In this document: in pieces, positions 1 to 5,021 of the stretch
Numbering within the stretch: the first letter of the stretch is position 1
Layout of the letters: every line of letters starts with the position of its first letter
NCBI GenBank assembly: GCA_016180575.1
Contig: JACPAY010000013.1
Location: 1 to 33,235 of the forward strand
From: Candidatus Omnitrophota bacterium
Lineage (GTDB): Bacteria; Omnitrophota; Gorgyraeia; Aquiviventales; Aquiviventaceae
Direction: 5' to 3'
Length of the DNA stretch: 33,235 nt
Notes under the pieces: generated by a model
Told to the model about the DNA's origin: nothing
Seen by the model: the letters and a program-made list of their open reading frames with translations, nothing else
Databases searched by the model: none
Made by a program: the position numbers and the translations under genes

Positions 1-92
1 CGCCGCTCAGGGTGCAGGAGCCGGCGAACCGAACCCGCGGTCCAGCTCACCAGCGTCAGCCCGACGGCGACGACAACGAGGAGGAGCCACAC
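1..92 (-). CDS. Partial small membrane protein (N-terminus only)
   Basis: Reading from a GTG at 92 towards the window edge gives an uninterrupted frame opening VWLLLVVVAVGLTLVSW, a clear single transmembrane segment, followed by a basic stretch containing RRLLHP. An in-frame TAA two codons upstream fixes the 5' limit, so translation would begin at or after this GTG. No Shine-Dalgarno sequence is visible. The LLHP motif recalls the HPRV and HPHV motifs of the two tiny membrane proteins at 2270-2374 and 2517-2666, but there the motif precedes the membrane segment rather than following it. The gene continues outside the window and its product is unknown. It lies just beyond the 294-bp inverted-repeat element that separates it from the PilZ gene. 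Confidence 0.35.
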   Translation of the reverse strand, partial: MWLLLVVVAVGLTLVSWTAGSVRRLLHPER

Positions 93-98
93 GGGTTA

Positions 99-392
99 AG
101 AGTTGGTTTCACAACCTCGCGCGAGCCGCGTTGCGCGCGCCAGGCGGCCAGCTCCAAGGAACGACGACGCCGGCGTACTGGGGTACCAGTACGTCAAGGA
201 GGAGTGACGCCGGAGATGGCCGCCTGCCGCCGCAACCGTAAGTCGTGACGATGGGCTGGGCCGATCTGCGTCGCATCGCGTCGTCGCTCGTCGTCGCCAT
301 ACTTCCGCTCCGTCAGTATGCCTTCCTCCTCGCTCCTCGCGCTGCTCGCAGCTCGGCCCAGCGCGGCCGCGGGAGGTTGTGAAACCAACTCT
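99..392. repeat. 294-bp inverted-repeat element with 20-bp perfect arms
   Basis: The left arm AGAGTTGGTTTCACAACCTC (99-118) is the exact reverse complement of 373-392. The interior holds further palindromes, including GTACTGGGGTACCAGTAC at 176-193, and GC-rich segments, and shows no convincing gene. The right arm overlaps the stop codon of the PilZ gene (391-393). Such an arm pair with a structured non-coding interior suggests a MITE-like element or a large structured RNA, but nothing shows which. It accounts for the roughly 300-base gene-free stretch here. Confidence 0.75.
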
Positions 393-753
393 ACGCGGGT
401 GACGAGCGGGCGGCCAGCCGTTGGCGGACAAAGCGGGAGATGGCTGCCCGGTGCTCGTCGCTCATCTCCGTGAAGTAGATCCCGACGTGGTAGCGTCCCC
501 GCTCGGCGGAGTCGACGATCGGCTCCGTCCGGACGACCGCGCCTTCCCCGCGGATGCGGACGCGGCGCGCGCCGTCGGGCAGCTCGAACTCCAGCTGCAG
601 CTTCGTCATCGGCGCGAGGAACCGGTCGATCACGCAGTAGGCCCCGATCGTGCTGAGGTTCTTCGTCTCTGCGCGGAACTCCGTCGCCTCGCCGCGCAGG
701 GCGAGCCATACCCGCTCCTCGACCCGCGGCGCCTGGCGCCGGTCCGAGCTCAT
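391..753 (-). CDS. PilZ domain protein (c-di-GMP binding)
   Basis: A 120-residue single-domain PilZ protein. Near the N-terminus it has RRQAPR, which supplies the RxxxR c-di-GMP-binding motif, followed about 25 residues later by NLSTIGAY, corresponding to the D/NxSxxG motif; a predicted beta-barrel with VGIYFTEM follows. PilZ proteins bind cyclic di-GMP and relay it to motility, polysaccharide export or secretion machinery in the cytoplasm. The ATG at 751-753 is chosen because the motif begins directly after it; upstream in-frame sequence is only the palindrome separating it from the HIT gene. Start codon and ribosome-binding region lie inside that palindrome. A second PilZ protein is encoded at 2816-3166. 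Confidence 0.85.
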   Translation of the reverse strand: MSSDRRQAPRVEERVWLALRGEATEFRAETKNLSTIGAYCVIDRFLAPMTKLQLEFELPDGARRVRIRGEGAVVRTEPIVDSAERGRYHVGIYFTEMSDEHRAAISRFVRQRLAARSSPA

Positions 754-780
754 CCCGCCACCTGCGGCAGGTGGCGGGAT
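752..780. repeat. Perfect palindrome filling the HIT/PilZ junction
   Basis: ATCCCGCCACCTGC (752-765) is exactly mirrored by 767-780 around one central base. It occupies the whole gap between the HIT stop codon (780-782) and the PilZ start codon (751-753). In the transcript the PilZ AUG and its GGUGG-like ribosome-binding sequence would be in the stem. Confidence 0.85.
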
Positions 781-1130
781 CATCCTGGCGGCCATCGCAG
801 CAGTCGTCCCCCCAGCAGATGGAAGTGGAGGTGCCAGACGGATTGCCCGGCGCCCGCCCCGCAGTTGATGACCAGGCGGTAGCCGGACGGCACGAGCTGG
901 TGCTGCCGCGCCAGGCGGTTGGCGAATTGCACGGCGCGGCCCAGCAGGGCGGTGTGGCCGTCGGTGGCGTCCGCGAGGGTGGGGATGTGCTCCGTGGGAA
1001 TGATGAGAAGGTGGGTGGGCGCCTGCGGATTGCGGTCTTTGATCGCCAGCAGCCCCTCGGCCTCCCCGACGACCTCCGCCGGCAGGCTGCGGCCGGCGAT
1101 CCGGCAAAACAGGCACTCCTGGGCGCTCAT
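780..1130 (-). CDS. HIT family nucleotide-binding protein
   Basis: A 116-residue histidine-triad protein. It starts MSAQECLFCRI, the usual HIT opening with a Cys-x2-Cys pair, and ends with HLHFHLLGG, the H-x-H-x-H catalytic triad motif, in the expected place for the branch-1 HINT-like family of about 110-120 residues. HINT-type enzymes hydrolyse nucleoside phosphoramidates and related AMP esters in the cytoplasm. The ATG at 1128-1130 matches the family start; upstream frame is repeat DNA. Transcribed with the PilZ gene downstream and separated from the zinc-ribbon gene upstream by an inverted-repeat element. Confidence 0.9.
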   Translation of the reverse strand: MSAQECLFCRIAGRSLPAEVVGEAEGLLAIKDRNPQAPTHLLIIPTEHIPTLADATDGHTALLGRAVQFANRLARQHQLVPSGYRLVINCGAGAGQSVWHLHFHLLGGRLLRWPPG

Positions 1131-1215
1131 CCCTCGACTCGCTTCGCTCGCTCGGGATGATGGTGAGCGAGCCCGTCGCGGAGGCCGCCTGGGGCGAGTC
1201 GAACCATCATCGCCG
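1129..1215. repeat. Inverted-repeat element upstream of HIT gene
   Basis: The segment runs from the HIT start codon to the end of the zinc-ribbon gene. TCGACTCGC near 1134 pairs with GCGAGTCGA near 1195-1203, and ATCCC/GATGAT-type sequence recurs at the ends. The TCGACTC motif is also found in the larger palindromic elements at 10828 and 28361 (module B), suggesting a shared family. It carries no gene. Confidence 0.6.
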
Positions 1216-1218
1216 CCA

Positions 1219-1479
1219 TCACGGGGAGGCCGGCTTCTCTCGCGTCTCCGGGGGCTGCTGCGAGCCGCCCGCCGCCTCAGCCGGCGCGGGCTTGGCGGCC
1301 TCGGCGTCTTTGGCCGCTTTGGCCGCATCGGCCTTGGCCGCGTCCTTCGCGGCCTTTTCCTGCTCGGTCACCCAGCAGCGCTGCTTGCAAAAATACTTGC
1401 CGTTGCGGTAGTACCACCGCTTGCGGTTGAGTCGTTTGCCGCAGGAGGTGCACGTGGCGGCTCGCGTGGCGATGCTCAT
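1219..1479 (-). CDS. Small zinc-ribbon protein with Ala/Lys/Glu tail
   Basis: An 86-residue protein of unknown function. Residues 10-13 (CTSC) and 31-35 (CKQRC) form a CxxC...CxxxC pattern typical of a zinc ribbon or treble clef, with basic and aromatic residues between (RKRWYYRNGKYF). From about residue 40 the chain is low complexity, rich in Ala, Lys, Glu and Pro, probably a charged helix and disordered tail. The ATG at 1477-1479 overlaps the stop codon of the MagIII-like gene in an ATGA, implying translational coupling. Nucleic-acid or ribosome contact is possible but only inferred from the fold and charge. Confidence 0.75.
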   Translation of the reverse strand: MSIATRAATCTSCGKRLNRKRWYYRNGKYFCKQRCWVTEQEKAAKDAAKADAAKAAKDAEAAKPAPAEAAGGSQQPPETREKPASP

Positions 1480-2168
1480 CTGGCGTTCACCTCAATCGTA
1501 TGGGGCAGATCCCCCAACGGGCACTGTGCGCAGTCCGGAGCGCGCCGGTGGCAGTACCGCTTCCCCACCGCCACCAGCAACGCATGGAATTCATTGTAGA
1601 GCGCCGCGTCCGCCGGCAGGGCGCGCATCGCGAGGCGCTGCACCGCGTCATACGCCGCGCGCCGGCCGAGGAGCCGGTGCCGCGCGAACACGCGGATGGT
1701 ATAGGCGTCGATGACGAAGACCGGCTGCGCCCCCGCATAGAGCAGGATGGAATCGGCGGTCTCCGGCCCGATCCCATGCAGCCCGAGCAGCTCGCGCCGC
1801 AGCGCCGGCCACGGCGTCCGGAACATCCGCCGGGCGCTGCCGGCGTAGCGCGCCGCGTACCAGCGCGCGAAGGCCTGGAGCCGTTTCGCCTTCTGCCGGA
1901 AATAGCCGGCCGGCCGGATGGCGTCCTCCAGTTCGCCGCGGCGCAGCGCCAGCAGCCGCTGGGGCCGGAGCGCCCCGGCGCGCCGCAGCCGCTCAATCGC
2001 CCGCTCGACGTTGCGCCAGTTGGTCGCCTGCGTCAGCACCGCGCCGGCCATCATCTCGAACGAGGTGCGCGCCGGCCACCAGCCCTGCGGGCCAAACGCG
2101 CGGAGCAGGCGGCGGTAGATGATCCGCAGCGTCGCCGGTGTTCCCTTCACGACGCGGTATGATAACAT
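1476..2168 (-). CDS. HhH-GPD DNA glycosylase, endonuclease III-like (MagIII type)
   Basis: A 230-residue member of the endonuclease III superfamily. The helix-hairpin-helix reads LHGIGPETADSILLY (about 130-144), followed by the catalytic aspartate D154 in FVIDAYTIR. Where true endonuclease III has the lyase lysine, this protein has E136, so it should be a monofunctional glycosylase, as in Helicobacter MagIII (3-methyladenine glycosylase). The C-terminal iron-sulfur loop has C206, C213 and C216 with the usual spacing, but the fourth cysteine is absent (PLGDLPH follows), so cluster binding is doubtful or uses another ligand. The canonical endonuclease III is encoded separately at 25950-26603. 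The start ATG at 2166-2168 lies next to a repeat element; its stop overlaps the zinc-ribbon start. Confidence 0.85.
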   Translation of the reverse strand: MLSYRVVKGTPATLRIIYRRLLRAFGPQGWWPARTSFEMMAGAVLTQATNWRNVERAIERLRRAGALRPQRLLALRRGELEDAIRPAGYFRQKAKRLQAFARWYAARYAGSARRMFRTPWPALRRELLGLHGIGPETADSILLYAGAQPVFVIDAYTIRVFARHRLLGRRAAYDAVQRLAMRALPADAALYNEFHALLVAVGKRYCHRRAPDCAQCPLGDLPHTIEVNAR

Positions 2169-2171
2169 AGT

Positions 2172-2250
2172 GCTCTTTCGGCCTCGCTCAGGATCCCGAG
2201 CGACCCACGGGAGTCGAGGGACGGCAGGCCCCGCCACGTGGGACGAGTTG
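2172..2250. repeat. Partial copy of palindromic element (module B only)
   Basis: The stretch from TTCGGCCTCGCTCAGGATCC through GAGTCGAGGGACGGCAGG matches the 3' half (module B) of the elements at 10828-10992 and 28361-28488. It lacks the GGGTGACGC half and no clear private inverted arm is visible, so it appears truncated or diverged. It separates the small membrane gene at 2270 from the glycosylase start. Confidence 0.65.
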
Positions 2251-2269
2251 TACCGCAGCGGAGCAACGG

Positions 2270-2374
2270 CTAGCGGAGGGTCCACACCACCCAGTGCCAG
2301 ACCAGCGAGAGCGAGAGGCCGATCGCCAGGCCGAGCACCAGGTCGGGGACGCGCGGGTGGAGGAACGGGAACAC
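2270..2374 (-). CDS. Tiny single-pass membrane protein, 34 aa
   Basis: A short gene supported by its signals. A GTG at 2372-2374 follows GAGGAG with a 7-nt spacer, and upstream is a near-consensus promoter (2425-2453). The product begins VFPFLHPRVPDLVLGLAIGL and continues with a hydrophobic stretch to SLVWHWVVWTLR before TAG: one transmembrane helix with a short N-terminal HPRV motif. The neighbouring tiny protein at 2517-2666 has the similar LFHPHV followed by a Gly-rich hydrophobic segment, so the two look like diverged paralogs. Function unknown; a small membrane regulator or subunit is conceivable. Confidence 0.65.
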   Translation of the reverse strand: MFPFLHPRVPDLVLGLAIGLSLSLVWHWVVWTLR

Positions 2375-2424
2375 CGGAACACTCCTCAACGGACCGGACA
2401 CGACACCGACGGTAAAATCGAGTT

Positions 2425-2453
2425 ATTATAGCCGGCAGCGACGGAGCGGTCAA
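2425..2453 (-). promoter_or_regulatory. Sigma70-type promoter for 34-aa membrane protein
   Basis: On the minus strand, TTGACC (2448-2453) and TATAAT (2425-2430) are separated by 17 nt. The -35 box directly abuts the T-tract of the upstream terminator, a compact terminator-promoter arrangement. Transcription would start near 2418, leaving a leader of about 40 nt with a good ribosome-binding site. Confidence 0.85.
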
Positions 2454-2454
2454 G

Positions 2455-2490
2455 AAAAAACGCCCCCGCCCCAATTCTGGGGCGGGGGCG
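2455..2490 (-). terminator. Rho-independent terminator
   Basis: A perfect 13-bp GC-rich stem with a 4-nt loop (2461-2490), followed on the minus strand by six T residues (2455-2460). It lies 27 nt downstream of the stop codon of the 49-aa membrane protein gene (2517-2666) and insulates it from the next promoter. Confidence 0.92.
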
Positions 2491-2516
2491 CAAAACCTTC
2501 TCGGGTCCCCGGCGGC

Positions 2517-2666
2517 TTACTTCGAGGTCACGACCTTTAGGCCCATGACCACCGCGAGGATCACGAGAATTCCCTTGTACGCCTCCAGCGGGAAGTACAG
2601 GCCGATGAGCCCGCCTAGTACGATTCCCGTGAGGACGTGCGGGTGAAACAGTTTCTCAAGTTTCAT
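2517..2666 (-). CDS. Tiny membrane protein, 49 aa, on its own transcription unit
   Basis: ATG at 2664-2666, preceded by GGAGGAGGTGA at good spacing, opens a 49-residue frame beginning MKLEKLFHPHVLTGIVLG and ending GLKVVTSK. Two hydrophobic segments (about 11-25 and 31-43) are separated by PLEAYK, so it is probably a membrane hairpin. It is flanked by its own promoter (2719-2747), a perfect operator-like palindrome in the leader (2686-2703) and a rho-independent terminator (2455-2490), so it is a complete monocistronic unit. The HPHV motif and Gly-rich helix resemble the 34-aa protein downstream. Family not recognised. Confidence 0.8.
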   Translation of the reverse strand: MKLEKLFHPHVLTGIVLGGLIGLYFPLEAYKGILVILAVVMGLKVVTSK

Positions 2667-2685
2667 TCTCGTTCTCACCTCCTCC

Positions 2686-2703
2686 TCTAGACATTTGTCT
2701 AGA
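2686..2703. promoter_or_regulatory. Operator-like palindrome in 5' leader
   Basis: TCTAGACATTTGTCTAGA is a perfect palindrome of 8-bp arms around TT. It sits between the predicted transcription start and the ribosome-binding site of the 49-aa membrane protein gene. The ACA-N2-TGT centre resembles operators of the BlaI/MecI/CopY group, but no such regulator is encoded in the window. A short RNA hairpin is the alternative reading. Confidence 0.55.
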
Positions 2704-2718
2704 ATTTACTGCACCATC

Positions 2719-2747
2719 ACTATACCACATCGGAGGAGAAATAGCAA
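2719..2747 (-). promoter_or_regulatory. Promoter for 49-aa membrane protein
   Basis: Minus-strand TTGCTA (2742-2747) and TATAGT (2719-2724) with a 17-nt spacer. The predicted start near 2712 places the TCTAGACA palindrome within the first 30 nt of the transcript. Confidence 0.75.
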
Positions 2748-2815
2748 GTCCACGATTGGAGAGGATAATTCTCATAAGATTAATTTATACAGGTAGTTAT
2801 GTAAAAATAGAAGCG

Positions 2816-3166
2816 TTAAACCGTGGCGGGACTGGCTGGGGAATCTTGCAAACAGGCAGACAAACGTCGCTTATCTCCATTTGAGAGATCGGAGAAAATG
2901 ATGCCCACGTCAAACTGCTCGCTCTCCGGGATCGCCCGGAACCACACCGTCCGCCCCTTGGCCACGATCGGCTCGCGGCCCTGAGGAAGCATGAGCTCCA
3001 CGCGCACCTCGCTGTCGACGGGGAGCACGGTCGCGCTCAACGAGCGGCACCCCCCGATCCCGAGGTCCTTCGTCAACGTCTCCACCATGCGCGTCGAGCG
3101 CCATGGGTAGAGGCGCACCGGGTAGTACACCCGGAGGCGCGGATGAGCCCGTCGTTCGTCAGCCAT
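2816..3166 (-). CDS. PilZ domain protein (second copy)
   Basis: A 116-residue single-domain PilZ protein. It begins MADERRAHPRLRV with the RxxxR motif at RRAHPR, and DLGIGGCR about 25 residues later matches the DxSxxG-type motif (Gly in place of Ser). VGIIFSDL closes the barrel, as VGIYFTEM does in the 391-753 paralog. Predicted to bind c-di-GMP. The promoter at 3173-3201 ends 6 nt before the ATG, so the mRNA is probably leaderless. It is divergently arranged with the ExeA-like ATPase gene, which could place c-di-GMP signalling and envelope assembly under one intergenic control region; that link is inference. Confidence 0.88.
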   Translation of the reverse strand: MADERRAHPRLRVYYPVRLYPWRSTRMVETLTKDLGIGGCRSLSATVLPVDSEVRVELMLPQGREPIVAKGRTVWFRAIPESEQFDVGIIFSDLSNGDKRRLSACLQDSPASPATV

Positions 3167-3172
3167 AACTGC

Positions 3173-3201
3173 ACCTTAGCATCGTTCCTCTCAGGAGTCA
3201 A
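3173..3201 (-). promoter_or_regulatory. Promoter of second PilZ gene, leaderless geometry
   Basis: Minus-strand TTGACT (3196-3201), 17-nt spacer, TAAGGT (3173-3178). Only GCAGTT lies between the -10 box and the ATG at 3166, so transcription should begin at or next to the start codon. Confidence 0.8.
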
Positions 3202-3213
3202 CGTGATATTTCC

Positions 3214-3242
3214 TTGCGCCGGGGGGTACCGGGCGCTACAAT
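3214..3242 (+). promoter_or_regulatory. Promoter of ExeA/GspA-like gene
   Basis: TTGCGC (3214-3219), 17-nt spacer, TACAAT (3237-3242). Predicted start near 3249, ahead of the GGCGGAG ribosome-binding site and the ATG at 3263. Divergent from the PilZ promoter, with 12 bp between the two -35 boxes. Confidence 0.75.
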
Positions 3243-3262
3243 GAACGCACAGCCGGCGGAGC

Positions 3263-4084
3263 ATGTATCTCGAATTCCTGGGTCTGCGCGACAAGCCGTT
3301 CTCCATCACCGCCGACCCCTCCTTTCTCTACCTCTCGCGCAAGCATCGCGAGGCGCTCTCCCACATGGTCTACGGCATCCGGGAGCGCAAGGGCTTCGTC
3401 GAGATCACCGGCGAAGTCGGCACCGGCAAGACGACGCTGTGCAAGACGCTCCTCCGGCAGCTCGACTCCACGATCAAGAGCGCCCTCATCCTTCAGCCGC
3501 AGCTCTCGGAGCTGCAGCTCCTCCAGTCGGTGGTCCAGGACTTCGGCCTCAACCCCATGCGGCAAAACCGCCTCGGGCTCTTCAACCAGCTCAACCAGTT
3601 CCTGCTTGATGAAACGGCGCGCGGCCACAACGTCGTCCTCATCATCGACGAGGCGCAGAACCTCAGCCTCCGCCTGCTCGAGCAGATCCGCATGCTCTCG
3701 AACCTCGAGACGGATAAGGACAAACTGATCCAGATCATCCTCGTCGGCCAGCCGCAGCTGCGCGAGAAGCTGGCCCAGCCGGCCCTCGAGCAGCTGCGCC
3801 AGCGCATCGGGGTGCGGTACCACATCACGCCGCTCGACACCGACGAGGTGCGCACCTACATCGACCACCGGCTGCGCGTCGCCGGATCCGACGGGACGCT
3901 GCAGTGGACCGACGACGGCGTGGAGGAGGTCTACCGCGACTCGCACGGCATCCCGCGCCTCATCAACCTCATCTGCGACCGCTGCCTGCTGGCCTGCTAC
4001 GTCTTCGGGGTGAAGCAGGTCGATCGCGACGTCGTCAGACACAGCTACCAGGAGCTCGCCGGCGAGGTGCTGGCGCCATCATGA
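3263..4084 (+). CDS. ExeA/GspA-like AAA ATPase
   Basis: A 273-residue ATPase of the ExeA/GspA family. It opens MYLEFLGLRDKPFSITADP, the typical family start, followed by Walker A GEVGTGKTT (50-58), Walker B VVLIIDEAQ (about 124-132), and a sensor region LVGQPQLREKL. The C-terminal part with HGIPRLINLICDRCLL is also standard. In Aeromonas, ExeA works with ExeB to help assemble the type II secretin through the peptidoglycan; related ATPases accompany exosortase and polysaccharide systems. No peptidoglycan-binding domain follows, so this is the short form. Preceded by GGCGGAG and its own promoter. The downstream GspB-like gene follows after 13 nt and is surely co-transcribed. Confidence 0.88.
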   Translation: MYLEFLGLRDKPFSITADPSFLYLSRKHREALSHMVYGIRERKGFVEITGEVGTGKTTLCKTLLRQLDSTIKSALILQPQLSELQLLQSVVQDFGLNPMRQNRLGLFNQLNQFLLDETARGHNVVLIIDEAQNLSLRLLEQIRMLSNLETDKDKLIQIILVGQPQLREKLAQPALEQLRQRIGVRYHITPLDTDEVRTYIDHRLRVAGSDGTLQWTDDGVEEVYRDSHGIPRLINLICDRCLLACYVFGVKQVDRDVVRHSYQELAGEVLAPS

Positions 4085-4097
4085 GGAGGACCGGGCC

Positions 4098-4682
4098 ATG
4101 AGCCTGATTGAGCAAGCGCTGCGCCGCGTGCAAGACCCGATGGTCGGGCAAGGCCCCCCCGCTCCCGCTGTTTCGCCGCCCGCCGCGGCGCCGCCGCCGA
4201 CGCAGGCCGCCCCGGCCCATTCCTGGCCCACGACGCCGGCCGGCGCCCCGCCGGCCTCCCCGGCTCCCGTGCGGGTCAACACGCTGATGGCGGTCGCGCT
4301 CGGTTTGTTTGCGTTGTCGGCGGTGCTCGTCATCGGGGGGGCGTTCTGGATGGGACGCGCCGTGGGCCGCCCCGCGCCATCCGCCCCGGAGCCGACGCCG
4401 CTCTCCTCGACGACGCCCACCGCGGTTCCCTTCCCGAAGCCCGCGCCGCTCAAGGAGCTCCCCCGCCTCTCCATCCCCTGGGTCAAGCGCGCGCCCCTGC
4501 AGGAGCAGTATGTGCTGAGCGGGCTGATCGAAGGGACCGGGGAGCCCTACGCGGTCATCAACGGGATGATCTTCGGGGTGGGCGAACGGATCGGAAACGC
4601 GACGGTGGTGGAGATTGGGAACGGGGCCGTGAAGCTGCTGCAGCCCAACGGCAAGGAAACCGTGCTACACTTGCCCCGCTGA
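4098..4682 (+). CDS. GspB-like membrane protein, ExeA partner
   Basis: A 194-residue protein. The N-terminal MSLIEQALRRVQ helix is followed by a Pro/Ala-rich cytoplasmic stretch, a transmembrane helix at about 64-85, a second Pro-rich periplasmic linker, and a C-terminal domain with LSGLIEGTGEPYAVINGMI and GERIGNATVVEIGNGAVKLL. The C-terminal domain matches the GspB/PilP-like fold that contacts secretin subunits, with the usual PYAVING signature. With the ATPase upstream it forms an ExeAB-like pair: the ATPase in the cytoplasm or at the inner membrane, this protein bridging to the periplasm. No secretin or pseudopilin genes are in the window. A GC-rich hairpin follows the stop codon. Confidence 0.8.
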   Translation: MSLIEQALRRVQDPMVGQGPPAPAVSPPAAAPPPTQAAPAHSWPTTPAGAPPASPAPVRVNTLMAVALGLFALSAVLVIGGAFWMGRAVGRPAPSAPEPTPLSSTTPTAVPFPKPAPLKELPRLSIPWVKRAPLQEQYVLSGLIEGTGEPYAVINGMIFGVGERIGNATVVEIGNGAVKLLQPNGKETVLHLPR

Positions 4683-4683
4683 G

Positions 4684-4725
4684 CCCCGCCCTTAAGGGCG
4701 GGGTGAGCGCCCGCCGAGCGGCGGG
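4684..4725. terminator. Convergent hairpins between GspB-like and EF-like genes
   Basis: Two stems sit between convergent genes: CCCCGCCCTTAAGGGCGGGG (4684-4703), a perfect 20-bp palindrome, and a 6-bp stem CCCGCC/GGCGGG (4710-4725). Neither is followed by a T-tract, so factor-independent termination is uncertain, but the position suits a bidirectional terminator. The same 20-bp palindrome recurs inside the phosphohexomutase gene at 14819-14838. Confidence 0.55.
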
Positions 4726-4989
4726 TCACGCGACGAGCTTGTAGACCACGTCGTGCTTGCGGCAGCGGCCGCTGACCTTGAGGCCGACGGCCTGTCCTGC
4801 CTGGGCCTCCTGGACCGGCGCCCGGTCGAGCTGCATCGACTCGACCGCCTGCTGGAAGTCGGTCGTGTGGCCTTTGATATACACGGTGTCCCCCAGCTTG
4901 AGAGGGGCCGTCAGGTCGATCACCGCCACGGAGGGGTGCGCAAAGAAGCTGTTGACGCGCCCGATCTCCTCCATCTTCGCTTCCGCCAT
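4726..4989 (-). CDS. Translation elongation factor-like protein (EF-Tu domain 2-like)
   Basis: An 87-residue protein made essentially of one beta-barrel similar to domain 2 of EF-Tu-type GTPases. Signature stretches are VAVIDLTAPLKLGDTVYIKG, the HTTDFQQAVESMQLD segment and AGQAVGLKV. This matches a conserved stand-alone family annotated as elongation factor-like; its role is not established. The ATG at 4987-4989 is chosen over an in-frame GTG two codons upstream because AGGAGG lies 7 nt before it. It follows aroB after 32 nt and probably belongs to the nnrE-aroB transcription unit. Convergent with the GspB-like gene. Confidence 0.8.
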   Translation of the reverse strand: MAEAKMEEIGRVNSFFAHPSVAVIDLTAPLKLGDTVYIKGHTTDFQQAVESMQLDRAPVQEAQAGQAVGLKVSGRCRKHDVVYKLVA

Positions 4990-5021
4990 CTCCACGCCTC
5001 CTTTCTCTGTCTGCCGCGCGG

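Noticed and set aside
2188-2382. 64-codon minus-strand frame overlapping the 34-aa gene
   Set aside because: It runs in another frame, is Arg/Ser-rich, and lacks the GAGGAG-spaced start that the 34-aa frame has.
4989-4995. GTG start for the EF-like gene
   Set aside because: AGGAGG lies 7 nt before the ATG at 4989; the GTG at 4995 would be too close to it.
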